Shown here piece after piece: positions 9,749-18,700 of a DNA stretch of 46,185 nucleotides. A program made the translations under genes and the position numbers. Numbering within the stretch: position 1 is the first letter of the stretch; every line of letters begins with the position of its first letter. The notes beneath the pieces are model-generated. The model searched no databases, was not told the origin of the DNA, and saw only the letters and a list, made by a program, of their open reading frames with translations. The stretch spans positions 1 through 46,185 of the forward strand of contig SABY01000019.1 in assembly GCA_009928785.1 (NCBI GenBank). The letters are read 5' to 3'. This DNA is from Clostridia bacterium (GTDB lineage Bacteria; Bacteroidota; Bacteroidia; Bacteroidales; 4484-276).

Positions 9749-11314
9749 ATGAAAAAGCTCAAAATAGCGATGCTTCTCTTTGCCATACTCACTTTGCAGC
9801 AGCTCGCCGCACAGCATACCAATATTATAATCAGCAACTCGAGCTATCCCGAGGAGCCGACCATTTACATCGACCCCAACAACACCAACCGAATTATTGC
9901 CGGTGCCAACATCAACAACTTGTTTTATTCGGACGACGGCGGTTTTAGCTGGCAGGTAAAGAAATTATATTCTTCTTCATTTGGCGTGGCCGGCGATCCA
10001 ATGGTGATTGTGGACGAGGCAGGGCATTACTATTATTTCCATCTCTCCTCACCTCCCAATGGCAGTTGGCTCGATCGTATTGTTTGTCAAAAGTCAACGG
10101 ATGGAGGGGTTACCTGGAATCAGGGTTCTTTTATGGGATTGAATGGCGACAAGGATCAGGACAAGCAATGGGTTGACATAGATCGAAACAATGGCAATAT
10201 CTACGCCACCTGGACGCAATTTGACGTGTATGGCAGCTCCATTTCAGAGTACCGGAGCAACATCCTGTTTTCTAAATCGACTGACGGGGGAGAAAGCTGG
10301 TCGCAGGCGTTGCGAATAAATGAGGTTGACGGCAATTGCATCGACAGCGTCGAAACTGTAGAAGGTGCTGTGCCAGCTGTAGGGCCAAATGGCGAAATTT
10401 ACGTGTCGTGGGCAGGCCCGCTGGGATTGGTTTTCGATCGCTCTTTGGATCAAGGAGAGACCTGGCTCGAAAACGATATTTTTGTGAGCGACTTTCCCGG
10501 TGGCTGGGATTATGATATCCCTGGCATCCAACGCTGCAACGGCTTACCCATAACGGTGTGCGACCTGAGCGGTGGTCCCGATCATGGCACCATTTACATC
10601 AACTGGACTGACCAACGCAATGGCACCGACGATACCGATGTTTGGTTGGTAAAATCGACCGATGGCGGCGACACCTGGAGTGAACCCATTCGTGTAAACG
10701 ATGACCCGCCGGGACGTCAGCAATTTTTCACCTGGATGACGGTGGATCAGGTTACCGGGCATTTACATTTTGTTTTCTACGACCGCCGCAACTACGACGA
10801 TACCAATACCGATGTGTATATGGCCTCCTCCACCGATGGCGGCGAAACCATCAGCAACTACAAAATCAGTGAGGAGCCTTTCGTACCCATAGCGAACATT
10901 TTCTTTGGCGATTACAACAATATCTCGGCTGTTAACAATGTGATTCGCCCCATTTGGACACGACTAAACAACGGTCAGCTCAGCGTGTGGACGGCTATTA
11001 TCGACACCACACTCACCGGTATCGGCAAGCACCCCGAACCAGCCATCCCGTTTGCACTCAACCAGAATTATCCTAACCCTTTCAGTGCCACCACACACTT
11101 TTCATTTAAGCTTCGTAGCCCGGCAACAGTTTCGCTTAAAGTTATCGACCTGTTTGGCCGGCAGATTGCCTGCCTAATCAACCGTGAAAGACTAAGCAGC
11201 GGCATGTATCTCGAACATTTCGACGCCCGAAAGTACAACCTGGCGCCCGGTGTATATTATTTCTCACTCACCGGCGACAACCTGAACCAGGTGCGAAAGA
11301 TGGTGGTAGAATAA
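9749..11314 (+). CDS. Secreted Asp-box (BNR/sialidase-like propeller) protein with T9SS sorting domain
   Basis: 521 residues. Signal peptide at residues 1-22 (MKKLKIAMLL...LAAQ). The body contains repeated Asp boxes of the S-x-D-x-G-x-T-W type: SDDGGFSW, STDGGVTW, STDGGESW, SLDQGETW, STDGGDTW, STDGGETI. These indicate a beta-propeller as in sialidases and exo-alpha-sialidase-like proteins. The Asp boxes are structural and do not prove glycosidase activity, and I do not see the sialidase FRIP motif. The last 87 residues (from 435) are a type A T9SS sorting domain: FALNQNYPNPF, VSLKVIDLFGRQI, LAPGVYYFSL, KMVVE. The product is therefore exported and probably surface-anchored or released. Substrate unknown. 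Confidence 0.9.
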   Translation: MKKLKIAMLLFAILTLQQLAAQHTNIIISNSSYPEEPTIYIDPNNTNRIIAGANINNLFYSDDGGFSWQVKKLYSSSFGVAGDPMVIVDEAGHYYYFHLSSPPNGSWLDRIVCQKSTDGGVTWNQGSFMGLNGDKDQDKQWVDIDRNNGNIYATWTQFDVYGSSISEYRSNILFSKSTDGGESWSQALRINEVDGNCIDSVETVEGAVPAVGPNGEIYVSWAGPLGLVFDRSLDQGETWLENDIFVSDFPGGWDYDIPGIQRCNGLPITVCDLSGGPDHGTIYINWTDQRNGTDDTDVWLVKSTDGGDTWSEPIRVNDDPPGRQQFFTWMTVDQVTGHLHFVFYDRRNYDDTNTDVYMASSTDGGETISNYKISEEPFVPIANIFFGDYNNISAVNNVIRPIWTRLNNGQLSVWTAIIDTTLTGIGKHPEPAIPFALNQNYPNPFSATTHFSFKLRSPATVSLKVIDLFGRQIACLINRERLSSGMYLEHFDARKYNLAPGVYYFSLTGDNLNQVRKMVVE

Positions 11315-11373
11315 TTTATCAGGCAATTGGCTGGTAAATTCTAACCTGAATAATTTATCACTTGTAGTAATAG

Positions 11374-11470
11374 AACGCTGATGACACAGATACAACGGAT
11401 TTACACTGCCTGCCCCGCCTTATGCGGGGGATTTTTATCTTTATCTGTGTAAATCTGCAACATCCGCGTT
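11374..11470. repeat. Imperfect inverted repeat (MITE/REP-like) with GC hairpin
   Basis: AACGCTGATG...GGATTTACAC on the left is the imperfect reverse complement of GTGTAAATCTGCAACATCCG on the right. The centre is a GC hairpin, CCCCGC (11413-11418), loop CTTAT, GCGGGG (11424-11429), followed by ATTTTTATC. The hairpin could terminate the upstream gene, which ends 98 bp before it. The rest of 11315-11703 has no gene. The sequence CCGGCTACTGACG (11477-11489), just right of the repeat, recurs at 19544-19556. Confidence 0.5.
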
Positions 11471-11614
11471 ACCTGTCCGGCTACTGACGTATCCGTGTTC
11501 TATAAAAGTTTGTGATTAAAGCAGGCTAAGCAACAAAATTTAGAATTGACATATTACCGATTTGCAGATTCGCAGGGTGTTAAGATATTAGTAACCAGCA
11601 GCAGCTACTTACTC

Positions 11615-11665
11615 TAAAACGCTGTTTTATAGCAGCTTGTCATTTTGATAATTATATTATTTTTG
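11615..11665 (+). promoter_or_regulatory. Promoter and small palindrome upstream of the first TetR gene
   Basis: TATTTTTG at 11658-11665 matches the -7 consensus, with CTTG at 11636-11639 as a -33-like element and an 18-bp spacer. Just upstream is a perfect inverted repeat, TAAAAC-GCT-GTTTTA (11615-11629), a possible operator half-related to the TAAAACG found in the palindrome at 12519-12542. Confidence 0.45.
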
Positions 11666-11703
11666 CCGGCTGTCGAAGTGCAGATACTAACGAACCAAAA
11701 TTG

Positions 11704-12327
11704 ATGGATTCACAATTCAAGAGTATTTTGTCCAATCTGCGTATGCTGGCCATCCGCGAAGGGATAGCAAATCTGACGCTTGAGAGCATCTGCGAAAGGC
11801 TCAATATTTCGCCAGAAATTCTTGGCAAGTACGTCAAAAACGAACGCGAACTGGTAACCAGGGTGCTCGATTTTGAGCGTAGCAGTTTCATGGAAATATT
11901 TGACGAGTTTGATTTTGAGGGCATGAATGCCATCGACATACTGCTGATTGTGAGCCGTGAAATAGCAAGCCGCTATTATGATGTGACGCCCACCATCAGC
12001 GTGATGCTCAAAGAACGCTTCCCAAAAATTTACCAGTTACATTTTCAGAAACGTAGTGATTTTATTTTTAAAAAAATACAGATCAACCTGCAAAAAGGCA
12101 TCAGCCAGGGGATGTATCGCGACGACCTGAGCATTGAGCTGGTTTCGCGCCTGTACATGAGCCGCCTGATCGACATCCATAACGAAGAGATTTTTCCCTC
12201 CGACCAGTTCTCCTTCGAAACAATTTACGAAGTGATGATTGATAATTTTGTTCGTAGCTTAGCCACCACCGAGGGTTTAAAGTATTTCGAATTGAAGCGC
12301 AGTAAAAAATCGAAACCCATCAAATAG
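11704..12327 (+). CDS. TetR/AcrR-like transcriptional regulator, divergent paralogue 1
   Basis: 207 residues from ATG 11704; a TTG directly upstream at 11701 is in frame but less likely. The N-terminus aligns with a TetR helix-turn-helix (LTLESICERLNISPEILGKYV), though the usual TLYxYF of the recognition helix reads ILGKYV. The C-terminal ligand domain is plainly paralogous to the next gene. Shared blocks are NAIDxLL, YPxIY/FPKIY, NLxKGIxQGxYR, ATxEGLxYFE and a final PIK. It probably arose by duplication and may sense a related ligand or heterodimerise with its neighbour (inference). It lies 236 bp upstream of the second TetR start, as the first gene of the efflux region. Confidence 0.75.
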   Translation: MDSQFKSILSNLRMLAIREGIANLTLESICERLNISPEILGKYVKNERELVTRVLDFERSSFMEIFDEFDFEGMNAIDILLIVSREIASRYYDVTPTISVMLKERFPKIYQLHFQKRSDFIFKKIQINLQKGISQGMYRDDLSIELVSRLYMSRLIDIHNEEIFPSDQFSFETIYEVMIDNFVRSLATTEGLKYFELKRSKKSKPIK

Positions 12328-12518
12328 CACTTGTTCTATTTGTTTGAGCTATATCCCGCCTAAAATTAATTTGACCTTGAAGTTAAGGTTTCTAAATGAA
12401 GAAATGCTGTTGAGGCGTGGTTTTTAATCTACCCAAACATATTTATTCAGCACTCCCTCAATTTTTTTTCAATACCATAAAACATTTATGGCTTTTACAG
12501 GTTAATAGACCCCTCGAT

Positions 12519-12542
12519 AAACGTTTTGTGTGTAAAACGTTT
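12519..12542. promoter_or_regulatory. Perfect 24-bp palindrome, candidate TetR operator for the efflux operon
   Basis: AAACGTTTT (12519-12527), spacer GTGTGT, AAAACGTTT (12534-12542): two perfect 9-bp arms ending 21 bp before ATG 12564. Size, symmetry and placement fit a TetR operator controlling the regulator and the co-directional efflux genes. A gene start further upstream (GTG 12417) would bury it in coding sequence, which supports the ATG at 12564. Confidence 0.6.
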
Positions 12543-12563
12543 CCAACAGGATTAATAAACGAA

Positions 12564-13205
12564 ATGGCTACAAATCTTCCAGACGAAAAACGCAGGCAAA
12601 TAATCATTGGCAGCATCCAATTGTTTAGGCAATACGGCATACGCAGCCTTTCGATGGAGGATATTGCTCGTCAATTGGGCATTTCAAAAAAAACTTTGTA
12701 TCAATACGTCAATAGCAAAACCGAACTATTGCAGGAATCTTTTGCCCGGATGATCGCTGACTTTTCGGATGGTGTGGCTGAGCTGCGAAGTAAAAATCTG
12801 AATGCCATCGATGAACTGCTCGAAATGAGCCTCCGCGTAAGCGAAGAGATTACCCAATTTAGCTTTTCCAATATTTACGACCTTCAGAAGTATTATCCTG
12901 AAATCTACAAAGAGCATCTGAACCAGAAGAAACAACTGGCTTACGAATTTATCCGTGAAAACCTTTCCAAGGGCATTCAGCAAGGCATTTACCGCAGCGA
13001 GCAGCAAGTGGAACTGATAGCAGGATTCTATATTCAAAAAATTCATAGCATGCACGATCCGGATTTTCAGGACAGTACCGGCAAATCGTGCGATGAGATT
13101 TTTGCGGCCGTTTTTGAAAATCACATCCGTGGCATCGCCAACGCCGAGGGACTTGCTTATTTTGAACAGCGCAAACAACATTACAACCCAATTAAAAAAA
13201 TATGA
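12564..13205 (+). CDS. TetR/AcrR family transcriptional regulator of the RND efflux operon
   Basis: 213 residues from ATG 12564 (MATNLPDEKRRQIIIGS). Classical TetR N-terminus: RRQIIIGSIQLFRQYGIRSLSMEDIA, then RQLGISKKTLYQYVNSKTELL as helix-turn-helix. The C-terminal ligand-binding region is paralogous to the preceding gene. Its stop codon overlaps the next start in ATGA (13202-13205), so it is translationally coupled to the outer-membrane channel gene. By analogy with AcrR/TtgR-like repressors, it probably represses the operon until a pump substrate binds. The palindrome 21 bp upstream is the natural candidate site. Confidence 0.88.
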   Translation: MATNLPDEKRRQIIIGSIQLFRQYGIRSLSMEDIARQLGISKKTLYQYVNSKTELLQESFARMIADFSDGVAELRSKNLNAIDELLEMSLRVSEEITQFSFSNIYDLQKYYPEIYKEHLNQKKQLAYEFIRENLSKGIQQGIYRSEQQVELIAGFYIQKIHSMHDPDFQDSTGKSCDEIFAAVFENHIRGIANAEGLAYFEQRKQHYNPIKKI

Positions 13206-14560
13206 GAAATAGAATTTTAATGCTGTGGCTGATGCTCGCATCATTGCTGCCTACGTCGATGGCTCAGCAATCTACCGAAGATACTGTGCTGTATTTTTCG
13301 ATGGATTCGGCGCGGGCCTTTGCCAGAGAGCACAACTACGACGTGATAAATGCGCTGAAAGATATTGAGATAGCGCGTAAACAGGTGGTTGAAATCCGCG
13401 CTATGGGGTTGCCGCAGATCAGTGCATCGGTAGGTTACAACGATTTTATCGATATCCCCACGCAGCTTATTCCCGGCGAGTTTTTTGGTGAGCCGGCCGG
13501 GAGTTTTATCCCCGTAAAGTTTGGTACCAAATACAGTGTATCTGCCGGAGCCACTGCTTCGATGTTGCTTTTTAGCGGCGAATATATTGTTGGCTTGCAG
13601 GCCTCGCGCACCTTTGTGGATATGTCGCAAAAGCAATACGACAAGGCGCTGATCGAACTCGATCAAAATGTGGCTCAGTCGTATTATATGGTGCTCATAG
13701 CCGAGCGCAATCAGGCCATCATCGATTCTACGCTGCTTTCGCTCCTTGAAATTAGAACCTCCAATGAAGCCCTGTACGAAAATGGTTTTATCGAAGATAC
13801 CGATCTGGATCAGGTGGATTTGCTTATCAGCGATCTGCGCGCCACCTTGCTCAACATCCAAAACAACATGGATGTAAGCCGCAATTTGCTCAAGTTTCAG
13901 ATGGGATTGCAGCTCAACAACCAGATTGTTCTTACCGACGACCTGAATATGCTGCTCGATAAGGTAGATCAGCAGGTGCTGATGGAGCAGCCTTTCGACT
14001 ATCGCAGATACATCGACTTCCGTTTGCTCGAAACCCAGCAAGCTCTGGCCTATCTCGACATGAAACGTTACAAATCGCAATATCTGCCACGGCTGTCCAC
14101 CTTTTTCAACTTTCAGGAAAATGCCTATAGGCAGCAATGGAACTTCTTTAGTTCCGACCAGGATTGGTTTAAAACCACACTGTGGGGCGTACAACTCGAT
14201 ATCCCGATCTTTCAAAGCGGCAGCCGCTCGGCGCGGGTGAGCCAATCCAAAATAAAAATAGACCAACTGCAGGTGACCCAACAAAAACTCGAAGCCGGGC
14301 TTTCTATCCAGTTTGCCACGGTACGCAACCAATTTCTGAATGCCTGGAAGGTTTATCAAAACAAAAAGGAAAGCCGGGAGCTTGCGCTAAAAATCTATCG
14401 CAAAACCGAAACGAAACAGCGCGAAGGCGTATCGTCGTCCATTGAACTTCAGCAGAATTACAATCAATACCTCAACAACGAACGCGACTACGTGATGGCC
14501 GTGATGGAGCTGCTCAACAGCCAGCTCGAATTACAGAAATTGCTCACCGTTACCCAATAA
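13202..14560 (+). CDS. TolC-family outer-membrane efflux channel
   Basis: 452 residues with a signal peptide (MRNRILMLWLMLASLLPTSMAQQ). The mature protein has the TolC duplicated layout: long amphipathic helices (ALKDIEIARKQVVEIRAMGLPQISAS; IELDQNVAQSYYMVLIAERN) and strands with QLDIPIFQSGSR, the family's 'P-x-F' strand. The length is usual for the family. It provides the outer-membrane exit duct for the adaptor and pump encoded next. It overlaps the TetR gene by 4 bp and precedes the adaptor by 53 bp, so a single operon is likely. A long antisense frame across it is a codon shadow. Confidence 0.92.
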   Translation: MRNRILMLWLMLASLLPTSMAQQSTEDTVLYFSMDSARAFAREHNYDVINALKDIEIARKQVVEIRAMGLPQISASVGYNDFIDIPTQLIPGEFFGEPAGSFIPVKFGTKYSVSAGATASMLLFSGEYIVGLQASRTFVDMSQKQYDKALIELDQNVAQSYYMVLIAERNQAIIDSTLLSLLEIRTSNEALYENGFIEDTDLDQVDLLISDLRATLLNIQNNMDVSRNLLKFQMGLQLNNQIVLTDDLNMLLDKVDQQVLMEQPFDYRRYIDFRLLETQQALAYLDMKRYKSQYLPRLSTFFNFQENAYRQQWNFFSSDQDWFKTTLWGVQLDIPIFQSGSRSARVSQSKIKIDQLQVTQQKLEAGLSIQFATVRNQFLNAWKVYQNKKESRELALKIYRKTETKQREGVSSSIELQQNYNQYLNNERDYVMAVMELLNSQLELQKLLTVTQ

Positions 14561-14613
14561 ATCATTCCACCTTTCCTTTTTAGATATTAAAAAAATAACA
14601 GCAATTAATCATA

Positions 14614-15774
14614 ATGAAAACAAGATCAATTTCAAGAAATAAAATTGCAATGATGGCGATAATCGCTGTGATCATTTTTGCAGTAGCCTCATGCGGTAAC
14701 AATCAGGATGGCGCCGAAAAGCTGAAAGATTTGCGAGAGCAAAAAACAGCGCTGGAGCAACAAATTGCCGAGCTTGAGAAGCAATTGGCCGCCGAAGGAC
14801 GCGATCCCAACCAAGGGCGCAAAATCCCGGCAGTAACGGCACAGACGATGTCGCCAAAAAAGTTTGAGCATTTTATAGAAGTGCGCGGCAGTGTAGAATC
14901 CGACAACAACATCTTTGTTCCGGCACAGCGTCCGGGCATCGTTACACGTGTGCTGGTTTCGCCAGGCGACCGGGTGAAAAAAGGGCAATTGATGGCCGAA
15001 CTCGACAACGAAAGCATCAGCCAGACCATTCGCGAAATCAAAAATGGATTGGGCCTGGCCACCACGCTGTACGAACGGCAGAAAAATCTGTGGGATCAAA
15101 AAATAGGCACCGAGGTGCAATATCTTCAGGCCAAAACAAGTAAGGAGGACCTGGAGATAAAACTCAAAAATGCACAATCCGAACTCGACAAAACACGCAT
15201 CTACGCACCCATCAGCGGTATGGTAGATGTGGTTACCCTTAAGGAAGGCGAAGCCGCCAGTCCTAATGCCGGAGCTATTCGCGTCTCTAATCTTTCCAAG
15301 CAAAAAGTAGTAGCTAAAATATCCGAAAGCTATCTCACCGACATCCGCGTGGGCGACAGCGTAAAGGTGACCTTCCCGGTAAATGATTTGCAATTGAAAA
15401 CCAAAGTATCGGCAGTATCGCAGGTAATCGATCCCGACAACCGCACCATCGACCTTGAAGTGCTTCTCCCTGACGATAACCGCATCAATCCTAACATGCT
15501 GGCCGTACTCACGCTTACCGACTACACCAACCCCAGCGCGATGCTACTCCCGATAAATGCTGTGCAACAAGCCGAAAACAGAAACTACGTTTTCGTTGCC
15601 CGCAAAAATAACGACGCCTGGGTGGCCGAGCTGCGCGACGTAAAACTGGGGCGCTACAGCGAAAATGAAGTAGAAATTACCGAAGGCATTATACCCGGTG
15701 AGGTGGTTATTACTTTTGGTTTTAATAATATCTCTGTCGGCGATCCGGTGAAGGTAGATTTCGACAATCGCTAA
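14614..15774 (+). CDS. RND efflux periplasmic adaptor (membrane fusion protein), lipoprotein
   Basis: 386 residues. Lipoprotein signal with lipobox VASC at Cys27, so it is anchored in the periplasm. Residues of about 34-63 (KLKDLREQKTALEQQIAELE...) form a short extra coiled coil before the adaptor body. Then come the biotinyl-lipoyl half motif (GIVTRVLVSPGDRVKKGQLMAELD), an alpha-helical hairpin (about 130-195), the second lipoyl half (ISGMVDVVTLKEGEAASPN) and beta-barrel/membrane-proximal domains. It bridges the inner-membrane pump and the TolC-like channel. The next gene starts 11 bp after the stop. Confidence 0.93.
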   Translation: MKTRSISRNKIAMMAIIAVIIFAVASCGNNQDGAEKLKDLREQKTALEQQIAELEKQLAAEGRDPNQGRKIPAVTAQTMSPKKFEHFIEVRGSVESDNNIFVPAQRPGIVTRVLVSPGDRVKKGQLMAELDNESISQTIREIKNGLGLATTLYERQKNLWDQKIGTEVQYLQAKTSKEDLEIKLKNAQSELDKTRIYAPISGMVDVVTLKEGEAASPNAGAIRVSNLSKQKVVAKISESYLTDIRVGDSVKVTFPVNDLQLKTKVSAVSQVIDPDNRTIDLEVLLPDDNRINPNMLAVLTLTDYTNPSAMLLPINAVQQAENRNYVFVARKNNDAWVAELRDVKLGRYSENEVEITEGIIPGEVVITFGFNNISVGDPVKVDFDNR

Positions 15775-15785
15775 TACAAACAAGG

Positions 15786-18700
15786 ATGAAAAAAGAAAGA
15801 ACGTTCAGCCTGACCAATATGGCGGTGGACAACCGCATGACGGTTTATATTTTTATGATCATACTGGTGATTGCCGGCGTAGTGGCTTACAACATTACAC
15901 CCAAAGAGAAATTTCCGGAGGTAACATTCCCCTACTTCTCTGTGGCCACCATCTATGCCGGCACTTCGCCCGAAGACATGGTGAACCTGGTAACGCATCC
16001 CATCGAAAAAGAACTTAAAAGCGTAAAAGGCGTCAAGAAGATCAGCAGCAACAGCATACAGGATTTCTCGCTGATATTTATCGAGTTTGAAACCAATGTG
16101 GACGAAAACCGCGCCATGCAGGATGTGAAAGATGCTGTGGACAAAGCCAAGCCCAACCTGCCGCCGGAGCTTTCGGCGGAGCCTAACCAATTGCCGGAGG
16201 TTACCCGCATCGACCTGAGCGAAATCCCGGTGCTCAATATCAGCCTGTCGGGAAACCTGGGATTAGTAAAAATTAAAGAATTTGCCGAAGACCTGCAAGA
16301 TCGCATAGAAAGCTTGCAGGAAATTACCCGCGTTGACATCCTGGGAGCCCTCGACCGCGAAATACAGGTAAACGTGGACCTCTATAAAATGCAATCGGCT
16401 GGTGTTACTTTCGATCAAATCGTGAACAGCATCCGGATGGAAAACATGACCATCACCGCCGGTATGCTGGATGTAGGATTGATGAAGCGCAACATGCGTA
16501 TTGTGGGTGAGTTTAAAAATCCAACCCAACTACGCCAGATTTTGATAAAAGATGGCGTGTATCTAAGTGATATTGCCGACATCAACGACGGCTTCAAAGA
16601 CCGAGAGAGTTATTCGCGTATGGAAGGTGAGGACGTGATAACACTGGATGTGATAAAAAAAAGCGGGAAAAATCTCATCATTGCCATCGACAAAATCAAA
16701 GACATCCTAAAAGATTTTGAACAGGAAGTGCCCACCAACCTGGAGGTAAAAGCTACCGGCGACCAGAGCACCATGACGCGCAACAACGTCAGCAATCTTT
16801 TCAACACCATCATCCTGGGATTTTTGGTGGTAACGTTGGTGCTGATGTTTTTTATGGGCGTCGACAATGCGTTATTTGTTGCCGTAGCCATTCCGCTAAG
16901 CATGGTCATCGCCTTCATCTTCATTCCGCTCATCGGCTTTTCCATGAATATGGTTGTATTAATGGCATTTATCCTGGTACTGGGCATAGTGGTGGATAAT
17001 TCTATAGTGGTAGTCGAAAACATTTACCGCCACTTTATGAATACGCCCGACCTGACCATTAAAGCAGCAACACGCCGATCGGTTGGTGAGGTAGCGTTGC
17101 CGGTTTTCACGGGAACACTCACCACGGTGCTTCCCTTTGTACCGTTGGCATTCTGGCCGGGAATCATTGGCAGCTTTATGCTTTACATTCCCGTTACGCT
17201 CATCATCACCCTCACTGCTTCCATGCTGGTAGCGTACGTTATGAATCCTGTTTTCGCGGTTACGTTTATGAAATATCGCGGGCAACATAATCATAGCCGC
17301 CGGATGGGTCGTGGCGAAATGTATATGATGGCCGGTGCTGCAATACTTGCGGTGATAATGTATGTTGCGGAGGTGTTTTGGGCAGGCAACCTGCTGGTAT
17401 TTATTATTCTGATATGGTTATTCACCAAGTTTATCTTGTTTTATCTTATCGATAAATTTCAAAAACATGTTATCCCGGCTATAATGAATGCCTACCGGCG
17501 GACACTCTCCTTCATGCTTGCCGGAATTATGCCCTGGGTGGTGATTTCAGCAACCGTTTTGCTACTGTTTTTTACCTTTTTTATAATGAGTGTGGCGCCA
17601 CCCAAAGTGGTATTTTTCCCACAAGGCGATCCCAATAATATTTACGTTTACATCACCATGCCGGCCGGCACCGACATAGAAGTTACCAATCGCGTTACCA
17701 GGCAGGTAGAGGATAGTGTATTTGCCATCATCGGGCACAACAATCGCGATGTGGAATCGGTGATAAGCAGTGTGGCCATCAATGCCGGGCAAAACGTTTT
17801 TGAACGGACAACGCAGGCGCGGCTGGCCAAGATATCGATCAATTTTGAAGAGTATCAATACCGAACAGGCCCCCGTACAAGCGAGCTATTGTCGGAACTT
17901 CGCAACCGCATGCATGGCATTGCCGGTGCGCAAATCATCGTCGATCGCGAAAGTTCGGGTCCGCCTACCGGCAAGCCCGTCAATCTGGAAATACGGGGCG
18001 ATTCCAAAAAACCATTCCGGGAATTGGTAGCCGTAAGCGAACGCACGCAGAGTATCATCGATTCGCTCAACATCGGGGGCATCGAAGATTTGAAATCGGA
18101 TGCAGATGTCGAAAAACCGGAAGTAATAGTGGACGTGGATCGCGTTAAAGCCAACCGATATGGCATCAGCACTGCATACATTGGCGGAACTTTGCGTACA
18201 GCGCTCTACGGGACCACTGCTTCAAAATACCGCGAAGGTGAAGACGAATATCCCATCAACGTGCGGTTGCAAGAGCGTTATCGCAAAAAAATCAGCGATC
18301 TGATGAACATGAAAATTCCAGTTCCCGGAGGTTCGGATGGGATGCGGGAGATACCGCTCTCGGCAGTGGCCACAATCCGCTACGAAAATTCATATGGAGG
18401 CATCAAGCACCAGGAATATCGCCCTACAATTACACTGTCGTCAAACATACTGGAGGGATACAATGCCAATGAAATTGTGCAGCAGATTCAATCCACTTTG
18501 AAAAACGTGGAATTGCCAATGGGCTTTGACTATGTTTTTACCGGCGAGCAGCAAGATCAGCAGGAGTCAGCCGACTTTTTGGCGTTGGCATTTCTTATAG
18601 CTATTGCCTCTGTATTTCTTGTGTTGGTAGCACAATTCAACTCCCTGGCCAAGCCGCTCATTATTATGTTGCAAATACTTTTTAGTATGATCGGTGTTTT

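Noticed and set aside
12374..12389. ACCTT-GAAGTT-AAGGT, resembling a MerR-type site
   Set aside because: Short arms, no promoter elements at the right spacing and no MerR gene nearby. Not strong enough to report as a site.
12417..12563. 49-codon N-terminal extension of the second TetR protein from a GTG
   Set aside because: The extension has no TetR homology and would place the 24-bp palindrome inside the coding region. ATG 12564 begins a canonical TetR N-terminus.
13241..14359. 372-codon open frame antisense to the TolC-like gene
   Set aside because: It mirrors a well-supported gene in the opposite strand, lacks family motifs, and arises from the codon bias of the sense gene.
14689..15393. 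234-codon open frame antisense to the adaptor gene
   Set aside because: Codon shadow of a clear RND adaptor. No independent signal.
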